Counted from the first letter of the stretch, positions 11,542 to 20,893 are shown. The stretch: 64,000 nt of DNA from Glutamicibacter protophormiae (GCF_014647495.1 NZ_BMPH01000006.1:62001-126000); one strand, 5' to 3'. Notes: generated by a model not told the origin, from the letters alone. A program made the numbers and translations.

Positions 11542-12720
11542 ATGCGGGCGCTCATCGTGGGAGCCGGAATCGCCGGGCTGGTCGCGGCCCGGCAGCTGGG
11601 CGTGGCCGGCTGGTCCGTGGACGTGTTGGAGCGCGCGCCCGGGCCGCGGCCGGAAGGGTACATGATGGACTTCTTCGGTCCCGGGGTGCGGGCCGCGGAG
11701 CGCATCGGGCTCTACCCGTACCTGGCGCAGGCAGCACACCGCGTCCGGGCCGCGGCCTATGTCGATGTCGACGGCCGGGAGACCGCCCGGCTGGACTACG
11801 AACAGTTCTCCGCGCTGGCGGGAGGCAACGTGCTCAGCCTGCTGCGACCGGATCTGGAAACCGCGGCGCTGCGCGCGCTCGGTGATGCGCCAGCGGGCGG
11901 CATCCACCTGCACTACGGGTGCCGGGCGGCGCGCGTAGTGCAGCGGCCGGGGGCGGTCGCGCTCGTGGCCGAGGACCAGCATGGACAAAGCCGCTGGTTC
12001 GAGGCCGACCTGCTGATCGGCGCCGACGGGCTGCATTCGCGGGTGCGCGAGGGGGTATTCGGTCCCGAGTCCGGGTGGCTGCGGGATTTGGGCATGCGCG
12101 CCGCGGCGTACATCGTGGCCGAGCCGGAGATCAACGCGGGCGCCCGGCACCGCTTTGTGCTCACCGACAGCATCGGGCGCACCGCCGCGTACTACGGGCT
12201 GCGCGACGGGCGCGTGGCCACGCTGCTGGTCTACCGGGCGCTGCCCGGGGACCCGCACAACGCCCGCGACAGGCTGCGCCGGCACTTCACCGGGCTGGGG
12301 GCAACCGTGGACCGGCTGCTGCAGCTGTGCCCGCAGGAGCCCTACGACGACGTGGTGGCGCAGGTGGTGATGCCGCGGCTGTCGCACGGGAACACGGTGC
12401 TGTTGGGTGATGCCGGAGGTGCGGTGTCGCTACTGGCCGGCCAGGGCGGATCGCTCGCGGTGGCGGGCGCCGCGCAACTCGCCGCTTCGCTGGAGAACCT
12501 GGAGGATCCGGGGTGGATCCCCGCAGCCCTGGCCGGCTTCTCCGCCCGCTGGCAGCTGACGGTGCGGTCCGCGCAGGCCTCGGGCCGGCGGGCCGCGGCG
12601 AGCTTCCTGCCCGCGACCCGCGCCGGGCTGCTGCTGCGCCGGTGGGTGATCCGCAGTTCGAGCGTGCCGCCACTGGACCGGCTCATCGCCCGGCGCATCG
12701 TGGCGTCGCTGGCCAAGTAG
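11542..12720 (+). CDS. FAD-dependent monooxygenase (PHBH/UbiH-like)
   Basis: Flavin hydroxylase of the group A aromatic monooxygenase type, 392 residues. The Rossmann motif GAGIAG is at residues 7-12, followed by the first GR-type region. The DG motif (LIGADGLHSRVR) is near residue 160 and the second FAD motif (LLGDAGG) near residue 295. ATG 11542 is chosen because it starts exactly at the Rossmann strand with AGGTG 4 nt upstream; an upstream extension in the same frame has no motif. Divergent from leuA, with both promoters in about 140 nt. The substrate is unknown; resistance to an aromatic compound or a small-molecule modification are both possible. Confidence 0.85.
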   Translation: MRALIVGAGIAGLVAARQLGVAGWSVDVLERAPGPRPEGYMMDFFGPGVRAAERIGLYPYLAQAAHRVRAAAYVDVDGRETARLDYEQFSALAGGNVLSLLRPDLETAALRALGDAPAGGIHLHYGCRAARVVQRPGAVALVAEDQHGQSRWFEADLLIGADGLHSRVREGVFGPESGWLRDLGMRAAAYIVAEPEINAGARHRFVLTDSIGRTAAYYGLRDGRVATLLVYRALPGDPHNARDRLRRHFTGLGATVDRLLQLCPQEPYDDVVAQVVMPRLSHGNTVLLGDAGGAVSLLAGQGGSLAVAGAAQLAASLENLEDPGWIPAALAGFSARWQLTVRSAQASGRRAAASFLPATRAGLLLRRWVIRSSSVPPLDRLIARRIVASLAK

Positions 12721-12743
12721 TGCCGCCGCAGCTGCGCGGCGGG

Positions 12744-13706
12744 CTAGAAGCCCAGGCGGCCGAGCTGCTTGGGGTCGCGCTGCCAGTCCTTGGCGACCTT
12801 TACGTGCAGGTCGAGGTACACCTTGGTGCCCAGCAGCTTCTCGATGCCCTTGCGGGCGTTGGTGCCGACCTCGCGCAGCCGCGCGCCGCCGCGGCCGATC
12901 ACGATGGCCTTCTGGCTGGAGCGCTCGACGTACAAGGAGACGTGGATGTCCACCAGCGGGTTGTTCTCGCTGCGCCCCTCGCGCGGGACCATCTCCTCCA
13001 CGACCACGGCCAGCGAGTGCGGCAGCTCGTCGCGCACGCCCTCCAGCGCGGCCTCGCGCACCAGCTCGGCGACCATCTTCGCCTCGGGCTCGTCGGTCAG
13101 CTCGCCGTCCGGGTACAGCGGCGGGCCGGCCGGCATCTGCTGCACGAGCACGTCGGCGACCTCCTGCACCTGGAACTCCTTGACCGCGGAGACCGGCACG
13201 ATCGCGGCGAAGCCGTTCGGGCCGAAGTTCTGGTTGCCCAGCTCGGTCACGGCGATCAGCTGCGCGGCCAGCGCCTCGCGGTCCACCAGGTCCGCCTTGG
13301 TCACGATCGCGACGATGGGCTTGCGCTGCAGCTGCGCCAGCTGGGTGGCGATGAAGCGGTCGCCGGGGCCGATCTTCTCGTTGGCCGGCAGGCAGAAGCC
13401 GATCGCGTCCACCTCGGAGAGCGTCTGCGCGACCAGGTCGTTCAGCCGCTGGCCCAGCAGCGTGCGCGGGCGGTGCAGCCCGGGGGTGTCCACGAGCACC
13501 AGCTGGGCGTCCTCGCGGTGCACGATGCCGCGGATGGTGTGGCGGGTGGTCTGCGGCTTCGCGGAGGTGATCGCCACCTTCTGGCCCACCAGGGCGTTGG
13601 TCAGCGTGGACTTGCCGGCGTTCGGCCGGCCCACGAAGGAGGTGAAGCCGGAGCGGAAGCCCTCGGGCCATTCGCCCAGGGTGCGCGGGGTGTGGTTTTC
13701 ACTCAT
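12744..13706 (-). CDS. era: GTPase Era
   Basis: Ribosome-associated GTPase needed for 30S assembly through 16S rRNA 3' end binding. 320 residues. G1 GRPNAGKS at 26-33, G3 DTPGLHRP, G4 TKAD, then the KH domain with IGRGGARL and the C-terminal VKVAKDWQRDP. Overlaps the upstream CNNM/CorC gene by 8 nt. Last gene of phoH-ybeY-CNNM-era, whose products all meet in ribosome or rRNA maturation except the transporter. Confidence 0.96.
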   Translation of the reverse strand: MSENHTPRTLGEWPEGFRSGFTSFVGRPNAGKSTLTNALVGQKVAITSAKPQTTRHTIRGIVHREDAQLVLVDTPGLHRPRTLLGQRLNDLVAQTLSEVDAIGFCLPANEKIGPGDRFIATQLAQLQRKPIVAIVTKADLVDREALAAQLIAVTELGNQNFGPNGFAAIVPVSAVKEFQVQEVADVLVQQMPAGPPLYPDGELTDEPEAKMVAELVREAALEGVRDELPHSLAVVVEEMVPREGRSENNPLVDIHVSLYVERSSQKAIVIGRGGARLREVGTNARKGIEKLLGTKVYLDLHVKVAKDWQRDPKQLGRLGF

Positions 13707-14985
13707 CAGAGGAATCCTCGTCGTTCTCGATATGATCTAAAGCGTCCTTGGCCAGACGCTCTACATGGATTTTGCCGATGCGGTTGCGGCGCCCCGCCAG
13801 GGCGACCACGGTCAGGCGCAGACCGTTCACATCCGCGGTGGAGCCGAGCACGGGCACGGACTCCAGCGCCTTGGACAGCAGCCCGCCCACGGTGTCCACA
13901 TCCTCCTCGTCGATGAGCAGATCGAAGTGGTCTGCAATATCGTCGATGGAGGCGCTGGCCACCGCGAACAGCGAGCCGTCCGGGTTTTCCACCAGTTCGG
14001 TGCGGCTGCGGTCGTATTCGTCGTCGATCTCCCCGACGATCTCCTCGATCAGGTCTTCGAAGGTGACCAGCCCGGCGGTGCCGCCGTACTCGTCGACCAC
14101 GATCGCGAAGTGGATCGATTCCTGCTGCAGCTCCTGCAGCAGTTCGGCGGCGGACTTGGACTCCGGCACGAAGCGCACCGGCCGGGACAGCTCGGCCAGG
14201 TCCTTGGCCTGCTGCAGGCCGTGGATCTCCCCGATCAGGTCCTTGAGGTAGATGATGCCGCGGATGTCGTCGGTATCCTCGCCGATCAGCGGGATGCGCG
14301 AGTAGCCCGAGGCCATGAACAAATCCAGCGCGCTGTGGAAGGTGTGGTCAGGGTCCAGCACCACCATGTCGGTGCGCGGCACCATGACCGCACGCACGTT
14401 GGTCTCCTCCAGGTCGATGACCCCGGAGATCAGCTCGGCGGATTCCTCGTCAAGGTCCTCGCCCTCGCTGGCCCGGTCCACCAGGTCGCGCAGGCGCTCC
14501 TTGCCCAGGTAGCCGTCCTCGTCGCTGCCGCCGGGGCTCAGTGCCTTGGCGATGTTCGCCAGCCAGTTGGCCACCGGCCCCAGGGCCCGGCGCAGCAGCC
14601 GGACCAGCGGCGCGGTCGCCTGCACCACGCGCTGGGCGTTGGAGCGGCCGTAGCGCCGCGGCGAGACGCTGACCAGCACGAAGCCCAGGGCCGCCATGGC
14701 GATGGTGGCGACCAGCCCGGCGAGCCAGATGTTCTCCACCCGGATGGACACCAGCAGGGCCACGGAGACCGCGGAGGCGGTTTCGAACCAGACGCGCCAG
14801 AACTTGATGGCCTGGGCGTGGGACTCGGTGTCGTCCAGGATCGCGCTCAGCGCCTTGGAATCGGAGTCGGCGCGCAGCCGTTCTGCGGCGTGCCGGGAGA
14901 GCGCATAGAAGGCCGAGTCCGCGGCCGTGAGCACCGCCGAGCAGGCGATGAAGAGGATGGCCAGGACCAGCAGGAGTATACCCAC
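13699..14985 (-). CDS. CNNM/CorC-type hemolysin family protein (CBS domains)
   Basis: Membrane protein of the CNNM/CorC group, often tied to Mg or Co efflux. About 428 residues: four hydrophobic segments in the first 190 residues, then two CBS domains (VRAVMVPRTDMVVLD near 200 and the following segment to about 320) and a CorC_HlyC domain at the C-terminus. The GTG at 14985 is chosen because it precedes the first helix (GILLLVLAILFIACS); the open frame continues upstream through ybeY without homology. It starts 6 nt after the ybeY stop. Role in this operon is unknown. Confidence 0.85.
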   Translation of the reverse strand: MGILLLVLAILFIACSAVLTAADSAFYALSRHAAERLRADSDSKALSAILDDTESHAQAIKFWRVWFETASAVSVALLVSIRVENIWLAGLVATIAMAALGFVLVSVSPRRYGRSNAQRVVQATAPLVRLLRRALGPVANWLANIAKALSPGGSDEDGYLGKERLRDLVDRASEGEDLDEESAELISGVIDLEETNVRAVMVPRTDMVVLDPDHTFHSALDLFMASGYSRIPLIGEDTDDIRGIIYLKDLIGEIHGLQQAKDLAELSRPVRFVPESKSAAELLQELQQESIHFAIVVDEYGGTAGLVTFEDLIEEIVGEIDDEYDRSRTELVENPDGSLFAVASASIDDIADHFDLLIDEEDVDTVGGLLSKALESVPVLGSTADVNGLRLTVVALAGRRNRIGKIHVERLAKDALDHIENDEDSSDE

Positions 14986-14990
14986 GGCGG

Positions 14991-15464
14991 CTATTCCACC
15001 GTTTCCTTCGGAGCCGGGCGCCCGGTGTAGGACTCCAGCAGGCGGCGCTGCAGGGAGAACATCTCTTCCTTCTCCTCGGGCTCCATGTGGTCGAAGCCCA
15101 TCAGGTGCAGCAGCCCGTGGGTGGCCAGCAGCAGGATTTCGTCGTGCGTGCTGTGCCCGCCGGCCTCGGCCTGCGCCTGGGCGACGGTCGGGCAAATCAC
15201 GATGTCACCCAGGATGCCGGCCTCCGAGGGAGCGTGCTCGCGGCCGGGGCGCAGCTCGTCCATCGGGAAGCTCATCACGTCGGTGGGGCCTTCGAGGTCC
15301 ATCCACTGAACGTGCAGCGCGCTCATGGCCTCCTCGTCCAGGAAGACGATGGACACCTCGGTTTCCGGATGCAGGTACATGGCGCTCATCACCGACTGCG
15401 CCAGTGCGTTGACGTCGTTCAGGTCGACGTCGAACTCGGTTTCGTTGTTGACTTCAATGCTCAT
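14991..15464 (-). CDS. ybeY: Endoribonuclease YbeY (rRNA maturation factor)
   Basis: Metal-dependent RNase used in 16S rRNA 3' end processing and ribosome quality control. 157 residues from ATG 15464. The zinc-binding signature HGLLHLMGFDH (His116, His120, His126) is intact. A GTG at 15479 that overlaps the phoH stop (GTGA) would add five residues and is an alternative start; MSIEVNN is the usual N-terminus in related actinobacteria, so the shorter form is preferred. Sits between phoH and the CNNM protein as in other genomes. Confidence 0.93.
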   Translation of the reverse strand: MSIEVNNETEFDVDLNDVNALAQSVMSAMYLHPETEVSIVFLDEEAMSALHVQWMDLEGPTDVMSFPMDELRPGREHAPSEAGILGDIVICPTVAQAQAEAGGHSTHDEILLLATHGLLHLMGFDHMEPEEKEEMFSLQRRLLESYTGRPAPKETVE

Positions 15465-15475
15465 TGCTTCGCTGC

Positions 15476-16504
15476 TCACTTCGTATGTCGCGGCCGTTGG
15501 CGGCCCGTGCGGCGGTTGTCGTCCCAGCGGTCGTAGGCGGAGACGATGTCCGCGATCAGCCGGTGGCGCACCACGTCGCTGGCGTCCAGCCGGCAGATCG
15601 AGATGTCCTCGATGCCTTCCAGCACCTCGCTGGCCATGCGCAGCCCGGAGACCGCGTTGCCCGGCAGGTCGACCTGGGTGACGTCCCCGGTGACCACCAT
15701 CTTGGAGCCGAAGCCGAGGCGCGTCAGGAACATCTTCATCTGCTCGCTGGTGGTGTTCTGCGCCTCGTCGAGGATGACGAAGGCGTCGTTCAGCGTGCGC
15801 CCGCGCATGTAGGCCAGCGGGGCGACCTCGATGGTGCCCGCCTCCAGCAGCCGCGGGATCGAATCGGGGTCCACCATGTCGTGCAGCGCGTCGTAGAGCG
15901 GGCGCAGGTAGGGGTCGATCTTCTCGCTCAGGGTGCCGGGCAGGAAACCCAGCTTCTCCCCCGCCTCGACCGCCGGACGGGTCAAGATGATGCGGTTGAC
16001 CTGCTTGTCCTGCAGCGCCGCGACGGCCATGGCCATGGCCAGGAAGGTCTTGCCGGTGCCGGCCGGGCCGATGCCGAAGGTCACCGTGGAATCCTCGATG
16101 GCGTCCACGTAGGACTTCTGGTTCACCGTCTTGGGACGGATGGAGCGCCCGCGGCCGGAGAGGATCTTCAGCCCCAGCACGTCGGTGGGCGCATCAGGGT
16201 TCCCGGCGCTGAGCATCTTGATGATCTGCTCGATGGTTTCCGCGCTCATCCGCGAGCCGCGCTGCGCCAGCGACCGGGCTTCCTCGGTCACCCGCTGCGC
16301 CTTGCGCACCTGGATCGGGTCGCCGACCAGGCTCAGGGTGGCCCCGTTGGGGCGGAACTGCACCTTCGGGTAGGCACCGGTGAGGATGCGCAGCAACTCG
16401 TCGTTCGGGCCCAGGGTTGCGATCATCAGCTCGGGAGTCTCGAACGTGATGGCCAGCGTCGCCGGCCCGGTCTCGGATTGCCTCTGGTTCTGTTCAACCT
16501 GCAT
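15476..16504 (-). CDS. phoH: PhoH-like ATPase
   Basis: P-loop protein of the PhoH family, predicted cytoplasmic, 342 residues. The N-terminal third is a KH-like RNA-binding region. Walker A GPAGTGKT is at 146-153 and Walker B with VILDEAQN at 243-250. It is linked with YbeY and Era in many bacteria, which points to RNA or ribosome-related work. The ATG at 16504 lacks a good ribosome binding site. First gene of the phoH-ybeY-CNNM-era operon. Confidence 0.94.
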   Translation of the reverse strand: MQVEQNQRQSETGPATLAITFETPELMIATLGPNDELLRILTGAYPKVQFRPNGATLSLVGDPIQVRKAQRVTEEARSLAQRGSRMSAETIEQIIKMLSAGNPDAPTDVLGLKILSGRGRSIRPKTVNQKSYVDAIEDSTVTFGIGPAGTGKTFLAMAMAVAALQDKQVNRIILTRPAVEAGEKLGFLPGTLSEKIDPYLRPLYDALHDMVDPDSIPRLLEAGTIEVAPLAYMRGRTLNDAFVILDEAQNTTSEQMKMFLTRLGFGSKMVVTGDVTQVDLPGNAVSGLRMASEVLEGIEDISICRLDASDVVRHRLIADIVSAYDRWDDNRRTGRQRPRHTK

Positions 16505-16807
16505 GCAGTGCTTCGTGCCCCTTTTGAGCTCGGAAAATAAAAAAACTTGCGCATCTCCAGTCTAGCTAGTCCCGGGCGCCCGACGCGATACGTACCGCTC
16601 CGCCGAGCGCTGAAAATTCTGAAACTAGTATGAAATGAATCTAATCCGGGCAGGTCGCAAAGGTATAGATTTGGTTACGGATTGGTAGGTTTAGCGATTT
16701 TCGGCCGCATGGCGCACGCTGATGTGTCACGCTATATGAGCGCACGGAACCACGTTCTCGTTCCGGGCGCCGGAAAATCCCCGCAGAACAGATGGACTGG
16801 TCGAAAC
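16505..16807. other. Divergent intergenic region phoH / lipoprotein
   Basis: About 300 nt, lower in GC near 16610-16690 than its surroundings. A TATAGAT hexamer at 16664-16670 on the plus strand could serve the lipoprotein gene. The exact start of that gene is unsettled, so part of this stretch may be coding. Confidence 0.45.
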
Positions 16808-17734
16808 GTGCAGCAGTGGTACAAGCGCCGAATCCCGCGACGACTCGCGGCGACCGGCGCCATTGCGGCCCTGGCCCTGGCGGCCGGCTGCGGATTCGCC
16901 GCACGCAACGACAGCTTCGAGATGCCTGCCCATTCCGCGGCCGCGGCCCATGGCGTACCGCTGGCCACCGATTCGATGGAGCAGGCCTTCCCCGGGCAGA
17001 AGATGCCGGTCTACTGGCTGGAGAACACCGACTCCGGGGTCTACCTCTACCGCGAATACGCTACCGACACCCGCCACCAGGAACCGATGAGCGACGCGAT
17101 CGCCTACCTGCTGGCCGGGAAACCCGCCGACCCGGCCTGGTACACCCACCTGAAGTCCACCGACGAGGTTGGGGTGTCCATCGACAACCAGAACCTGATC
17201 ACCCTGGACCTGCCGGCCAAGGTCTTCAGCGCCACGCTGGACGAGGGCCTGGCCGAGCGCGCCATCCAGCAGCTGGTCTTCACCGCCACCGCCGCCGCCT
17301 CCAACGCCGGCATCCTGGTCGGCGACACCCCGGCCAGCGTCCGCATCCTGGTCGACGGCAGGCAGAACGCCACCGTCTTCGGCGGCCACCGCCTGCAGGA
17401 CGTGTACCAGCGCGATGCGAAGTTCATGGCGCCGATCTGGATCATCGACCCGCAGTTCGGCACCACCACCGCGGTGGGCGCCGTGAAGTTCCACGGGCGC
17501 ACCTCCAGTTTCGACGGCGGCACCTTCTACTCCCTGCAGTCCAAGGCCTCCGACGGCGAGCCACAGGTGATCACCGCCGCCAACCGGATCAACGACGAGA
17601 GCGTGGAGCCCGACGGGTCCTTCACGCTGACCACCCGGCTTCCGGCCGGCAGCTACACGCTGACCGTCTGGGGCAAGGAAGCCGGCAGCGACGCCAAGGT
17701 CGGCGAGGTCAGCTCCGACTTCACCGTGCGCTGA
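16808..17734 (+). CDS. GerMN domain lipoprotein
   Basis: Predicted cell-surface lipoprotein. The signal has a basic n-region (WYKRRIPRR), a hydrophobic stretch and the lipobox LAAGC with Cys28. A GerMN-type domain follows (about 80-220; PVYWLENTDSGVYLYRE and RILVDGRQNATVFGGH). The last 90 residues look like an immunoglobulin-like Gmad2 domain (SFTLTTRLPAGSYTLTVW). GTG 16808 gives a normal signal peptide; ATG 16736 or 16709 in the same frame would add a long N-terminus with no clear site. Such proteins in actinobacteria (LpqB-like) are cell-envelope proteins of unsettled function. It interrupts the otherwise conserved rsmE-phoH neighbourhood. Confidence 0.8.
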   Translation: MQQWYKRRIPRRLAATGAIAALALAAGCGFAARNDSFEMPAHSAAAAHGVPLATDSMEQAFPGQKMPVYWLENTDSGVYLYREYATDTRHQEPMSDAIAYLLAGKPADPAWYTHLKSTDEVGVSIDNQNLITLDLPAKVFSATLDEGLAERAIQQLVFTATAAASNAGILVGDTPASVRILVDGRQNATVFGGHRLQDVYQRDAKFMAPIWIIDPQFGTTTAVGAVKFHGRTSSFDGGTFYSLQSKASDGEPQVITAANRINDESVEPDGSFTLTTRLPAGSYTLTVWGKEAGSDAKVGEVSSDFTVR

Positions 17735-17741
17735 GCGCCGG

Positions 17742-17774
17742 CCCCGCCCCAACACCGAATCGAGTTGGCGGGGG
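17742..17774 (+). terminator. Candidate terminator after the GerMN lipoprotein
   Basis: CCCCGCCCCAAC (17742-17753) pairs with GTTGGCGGGG starting at 17764, with one bulge. No strong T-run follows. Confidence 0.5.
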
Positions 17775-18345
17775 TGTCTCACGCTCTCCTCTCGCATCAC
17801 TGTGCGCTTCGAGGTGTCGGCCCTTTCGTGGCCCCAGCAGAATTCGAACCGGTCGTGCAGCGTGTGCTGAACATCCGCGTGCGATGATCCGGGGCGGGCT
17901 GCTGCATCGCCCGTCCAGGGATGTCGAAACGATGCTCTTTCTTCCATTCTTGTCCAGCCCAGCCCCGCTGGGCAGCAATCCTGCCTGTCGTCGAATCACG
18001 ATTGCTGATCGGGAAAAATGCCCTCCTGCTAAAGGATGATTTACCACTTTCGACTCTCATGATGGACTGGAACCGTCCTTGCAGTTGAACGAATCCAATC
18101 TATCTCCAGGACCTTGTGGCGAATTCCTGCATTCGCTTGGCACGGCGGAACGTGCGCCGAACCGTACAAGGAAGCATGGTCCGGATCATCCGAGGGTGAT
18201 ATCCGTGGCGCCACCACTTCACACCTCCGCCGTCGCAGCATCCGACTGCTGCAGCACAGCCTTGACGAGGCCGGCCGCAGCGGCGTCGACGACGTCGGGC
18301 AGTGCCTGAGCGGTGCCGGCTAGCCACGGGAAAGGAAACACAGGC
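17775..18345. other. Gene-poor scar, 570 nt
   Basis: No intact gene is seen. The stretch at 17826-17850, read on the minus strand, contains GGTTCGAA and GGGGCCAC, resembling the T-arm and acceptor end of a tRNA, but no matching 5' half or cloverleaf is present. The region has mixed codon statistics and lacks the strong GC3 pattern of its neighbours except at 18219-18310 (separate entry). Confidence 0.4.
18219..18310 (-). pseudogene. Possible C-terminal remnant of a lost gene
   Basis: On the minus strand, codons from about 18310 to the TGA at 18219 have strong GC3 bias and read as a plausible helical C-terminus (LPDVVDAAAAGLVKAVLQQSD). Upstream the frame loses this bias. I do not recognise the family; a regulator C-terminus is a guess. 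Weakly supported. Confidence 0.25.
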
Positions 18346-18564
18346 ATGACAGCGATATCGAACGGACCATCCGCAGCACGGAAGGGCACCGTCGCAGCAC
18401 TGCTCTTCCTCGCGGTTGCAGCGATCAACTTGCCGCGTGTTCCGCGGCTCGCCGACTACTCGACAGTGGGATGGGCTGTCGGCGGCGTGTTCCTCATGGC
18501 AGCACTGGTGCTCGCCATCGCAAACTTTCGGATCCAGTCGAAGGCCAGGTCGTCGCAGGAGTAG
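18346..18564 (+). CDS. Small two-helix membrane protein, unknown function
   Basis: 72 residues from ATG 18346, with GGGAAAGGAAA upstream. Two hydrophobic helices (VAALLFLAVAAINL at about 15-28 and VGWAVGGVFLMAALVLAIA near 41-59) and a short basic tail. I do not recognise the family. It sits alone in a gene-poor stretch between the GerMN lipoprotein and rsmE. Confidence 0.6.
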   Translation: MTAISNGPSAARKGTVAALLFLAVAAINLPRVPRLADYSTVGWAVGGVFLMAALVLAIANFRIQSKARSSQE

Positions 18565-18872
18565 GCGACGATATCCGAGACACGAGCAGAAACCCTCTGG
18601 AGCTGCCAAAACCATCATGGTCGTGCGGGAACCAGGGAGTTGCCCGCCAAAAAAGTCATCACCTTGCAGCGTGGCGCAAAGCTACTTGCTACCAGGCAGA
18701 GAGGATGCATGAGGATGAAAAGTGGCCATCCCGCCCCGGCCACTCCACGCGTCAAAGACCATTGCACTCGTTGGGGTTTTTGCCACGCGATCTCAGCGGT
18801 ATTCATGATTTGCAGGCTCAGCTGCTCGAGAAGGGACTTCCGCACTCTGGCACATGCCCATGCCGGGCCTGC
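18565..18872. other. Non-coding stretch before the rsmE terminator
   Basis: About 300 nt of lower GC than its neighbours. No frame with coding bias, tRNA or repeat structure is seen. Confidence 0.45.
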
Positions 18873-18923
18873 TTAAACAGCGATTGCCGTGAACCCGAGA
18901 GGTTCACGGCAATCGCTGTTTAA
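18873..18923 (-). terminator. Long perfect hairpin after rsmE
   Basis: A 23-bp perfect inverted repeat (18873-18895 with 18901-18923) with a 5-nt loop lies 5 nt past the rsmE stop. It can act in both directions. The trailing T-run is short (TTTAAG). Confidence 0.8.
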
Positions 18924-18928
18924 ACTTG

Positions 18929-19702
18929 CTAGAGCTCGCCGAGCAGGTGGCGCACCAGCACCAGCGCGGCAGGACCCGCGGTAGAGGCGCGCAGCACGTG
19001 GCGTCCGAGCAGCGCCGGACGCGCTCCGGCGGCCACGAACGCCTCGAGCTCGGCATCGCTGATGCCGCCCTCCGGGCCGACGACCAGCACCACGCCGGTG
19101 CCCGGCGCGGCGGCGGGCAGCCAGCCGGACACGGCCTGGGTTACCGAATCCTGCGCCTGCTCGTGCAGCACCAGGACCAGGTCGCCGGCGGCCGCATGGG
19201 CGGAAATCGCCGCGGCCAGCGACTTGCTGGTGACCAGCTCCTTCACCCCGGGTTCGAAGGTGCGCCGGGACTGCTTCTGCGCCGAACGTACCTGGGCTCG
19301 CCACTTGGCCAGCGCCTTGTCGGCTTTCGCCGCGTTCCAGCGCACGATCGAGCGGTCGGCCTGCCATGGGCGCACGGTGAAGACGCCCAGTTCCACGGCG
19401 GATTCCACGGCCTGCAGGTCGCGGTCCCCCTTGGACAGCGCCTGGATGAGGGTCGCCGGATGCTCCGGGGGCTGTTCCTGGTTCCGTTCCAGGACGGTGA
19501 CCGTGAGCAGCTCCTTGGCAGCGGAGGATACCTCGACGACCAGGCGCAGCCCGGTGCCGTCGAGCAGGTCCAGCCGCTCACCGGGCTGGACGCGCTTGAC
19601 GACCACCGCGTGGTGCGCCTCCGGCCCGGTCAGCTGCAGGGTGTCCCCCACGCGGGCCGCCGCGCCCTGCTCCGGATCGAGCACGAAACTGTGGTTGCTC
19701 AT
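18929..19702 (-). CDS. rsmE: 16S rRNA (uracil1498-N3)-methyltransferase
   Basis: SPOUT-fold methyltransferase that methylates U1498 of 16S rRNA. 257 residues: an N-terminal PUA-like domain (about 1-80) and a C-terminal trefoil-knot SAM domain with the GPEGGISDAELEAF motif near residue 212 and LLGRHVLRASTA near 235. It starts 3 nt after the dnaJ stop, so hrcA, dnaJ and rsmE form one unit as in other actinobacteria. Confidence 0.93.
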   Translation of the reverse strand: MSNHSFVLDPEQGAAARVGDTLQLTGPEAHHAVVVKRVQPGERLDLLDGTGLRLVVEVSSAAKELLTVTVLERNQEQPPEHPATLIQALSKGDRDLQAVESAVELGVFTVRPWQADRSIVRWNAAKADKALAKWRAQVRSAQKQSRRTFEPGVKELVTSKSLAAAISAHAAAGDLVLVLHEQAQDSVTQAVSGWLPAAAPGTGVVLVVGPEGGISDAELEAFVAAGARPALLGRHVLRASTAGPAALVLVRHLLGEL

Positions 19703-19705
19703 GGC

Positions 19706-20827
19706 CTAGCGCTGGTTCAGCTTGTCCCGCAGGCGCGAGAACATGCCGCCGGAATGCTCCACGCGTCCGGCGCTGAGCTCCTCGCCGCGCAGCTTGGCCA
19801 GCTGCTCGAGCAGCTCGCGCTGGGCCGCGTCCAGCTTGGTCGGGGTCTCCACCTGCAGGTGCACGATGATGTCCCCGCGCTTGCCACCGCGCAGCCGCGG
19901 CACGCCGAGGCCCGCAAGCGTGAGGGTGTCCCCGTCCTGGGCGCCCGGTTCCACGTTCAGGGTCTGCTCCTCGTCGAAGGTTTCAAGCTTCAGCTCGCAC
20001 CCCAGGGCCGCGGCGGTCATCGGGATCGTCATCTTGGCATGCAGGTCGTTGCCGGAGCGTTCGAACACCTTGTGGCGGCGTATGTCGATCTCGACGAACA
20101 GGTTGCCGTTCGGGCCGCCGCCCGGGCCGGCCTCCCCCTGGCCGCGCAGCTGGATGCGGGTGCCCGCGTCCACGCCGGCTGGCACATTCAGCGACTTGGA
20201 GACATGCTCGCGCACGCGGCCCTCGCCGTTGCACTCCAGGCAGGGATCCGGGATCGTGGTGCCGTAGCCGCGGCAGGCGGCGCAGGTCTCCACGGTCATC
20301 ATCTGGCCCAGGAACGAGCGCACCGGGCGCTGCACCTGGCCGGCGCCGTGGCAGATGGTGCAGGTGACCGGGCTGGTGCCTTCGCGGGTGCCGTCGCCGT
20401 GGCAGGTCTTGCAGACTACGGCGGTTTCCATCTCCAGCGGGTAGACGGTGCCCTTGACGGCGTCTTCCAGATCGATGGTGATGGTGATCAGCGCGTCGCG
20501 GCCCGGCTGGGTGCGGGACATCGGTCCCTGGCCCTGCCCGCCGCCGAAGAACTGCTCGAAGATGTCTCCGAAGCCGCCGAATCCAGCGCCGCCGCCGAAG
20601 CCTGGCTGCCCATTGCCGTTCTCATCGCCCGTGGCGTCGTAGTTCGCCCGCTTCTTCTCGTCGGAAAGAACCTCGTAGGCGCGGGTCACCAGCTTGAACT
20701 GCTCGGCCGCGTCCTCGCTGGGGTTCACGTCCGGGTGGAGTTTGCGCGCCAGCTTGCGGTAGGCGCTCTTGATTTCCTGCGGGGTCGCGTCCTTGGCGAC
20801 ACCCAGGGTCTCGTAATGCGAGCTCAC
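19706..20827 (-). CDS. dnaJ: Chaperone protein DnaJ (second, HrcA-linked copy)
   Basis: Hsp40 co-chaperone that stimulates DnaK ATPase. 373 residues from GTG 20827: J-domain with HPD at about 31-33, a Gly/Phe-rich linker (about 75-110), and a zinc-finger domain with four CxxCxGxG-type repeats ([32 protein letters not shown]), then the substrate-binding C-terminal domain. Sits after hrcA. The position identifies it as the DnaJ2 type rather than the dnaK-grpE-linked copy. Confidence 0.95.
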   Translation of the reverse strand: MSSHYETLGVAKDATPQEIKSAYRKLARKLHPDVNPSEDAAEQFKLVTRAYEVLSDEKKRANYDATGDENGNGQPGFGGGAGFGGFGDIFEQFFGGGQGQGPMSRTQPGRDALITITIDLEDAVKGTVYPLEMETAVVCKTCHGDGTREGTSPVTCTICHGAGQVQRPVRSFLGQMMTVETCAACRGYGTTIPDPCLECNGEGRVREHVSKSLNVPAGVDAGTRIQLRGQGEAGPGGGPNGNLFVEIDIRRHKVFERSGNDLHAKMTIPMTAAALGCELKLETFDEEQTLNVEPGAQDGDTLTLAGLGVPRLRGGKRGDIIVHLQVETPTKLDAAQRELLEQLAKLRGEELSAGRVEHSGGMFSRLRDKLNQR

Positions 20828-20893
20828 GATCTTCGCCGTGTCCTTTCCTTTAAAATTTCACTTCTCAAGTTGTTCCACGAACCGGCTTCGGGG

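Noticed and set aside
15479-15479. GTG 15479 as the ybeY start
   Set aside because: Kept only as an alternative. It overlaps the phoH stop (GTGA), but MSIEVNN from ATG 15464 matches the usual N-terminus.
18873-18923. Perfect 23-bp inverted repeat considered as the end of a transposon or an attachment site
   Set aside because: It has a 5-nt loop and lies just after the rsmE stop, as expected of a terminator. No transposase is near.
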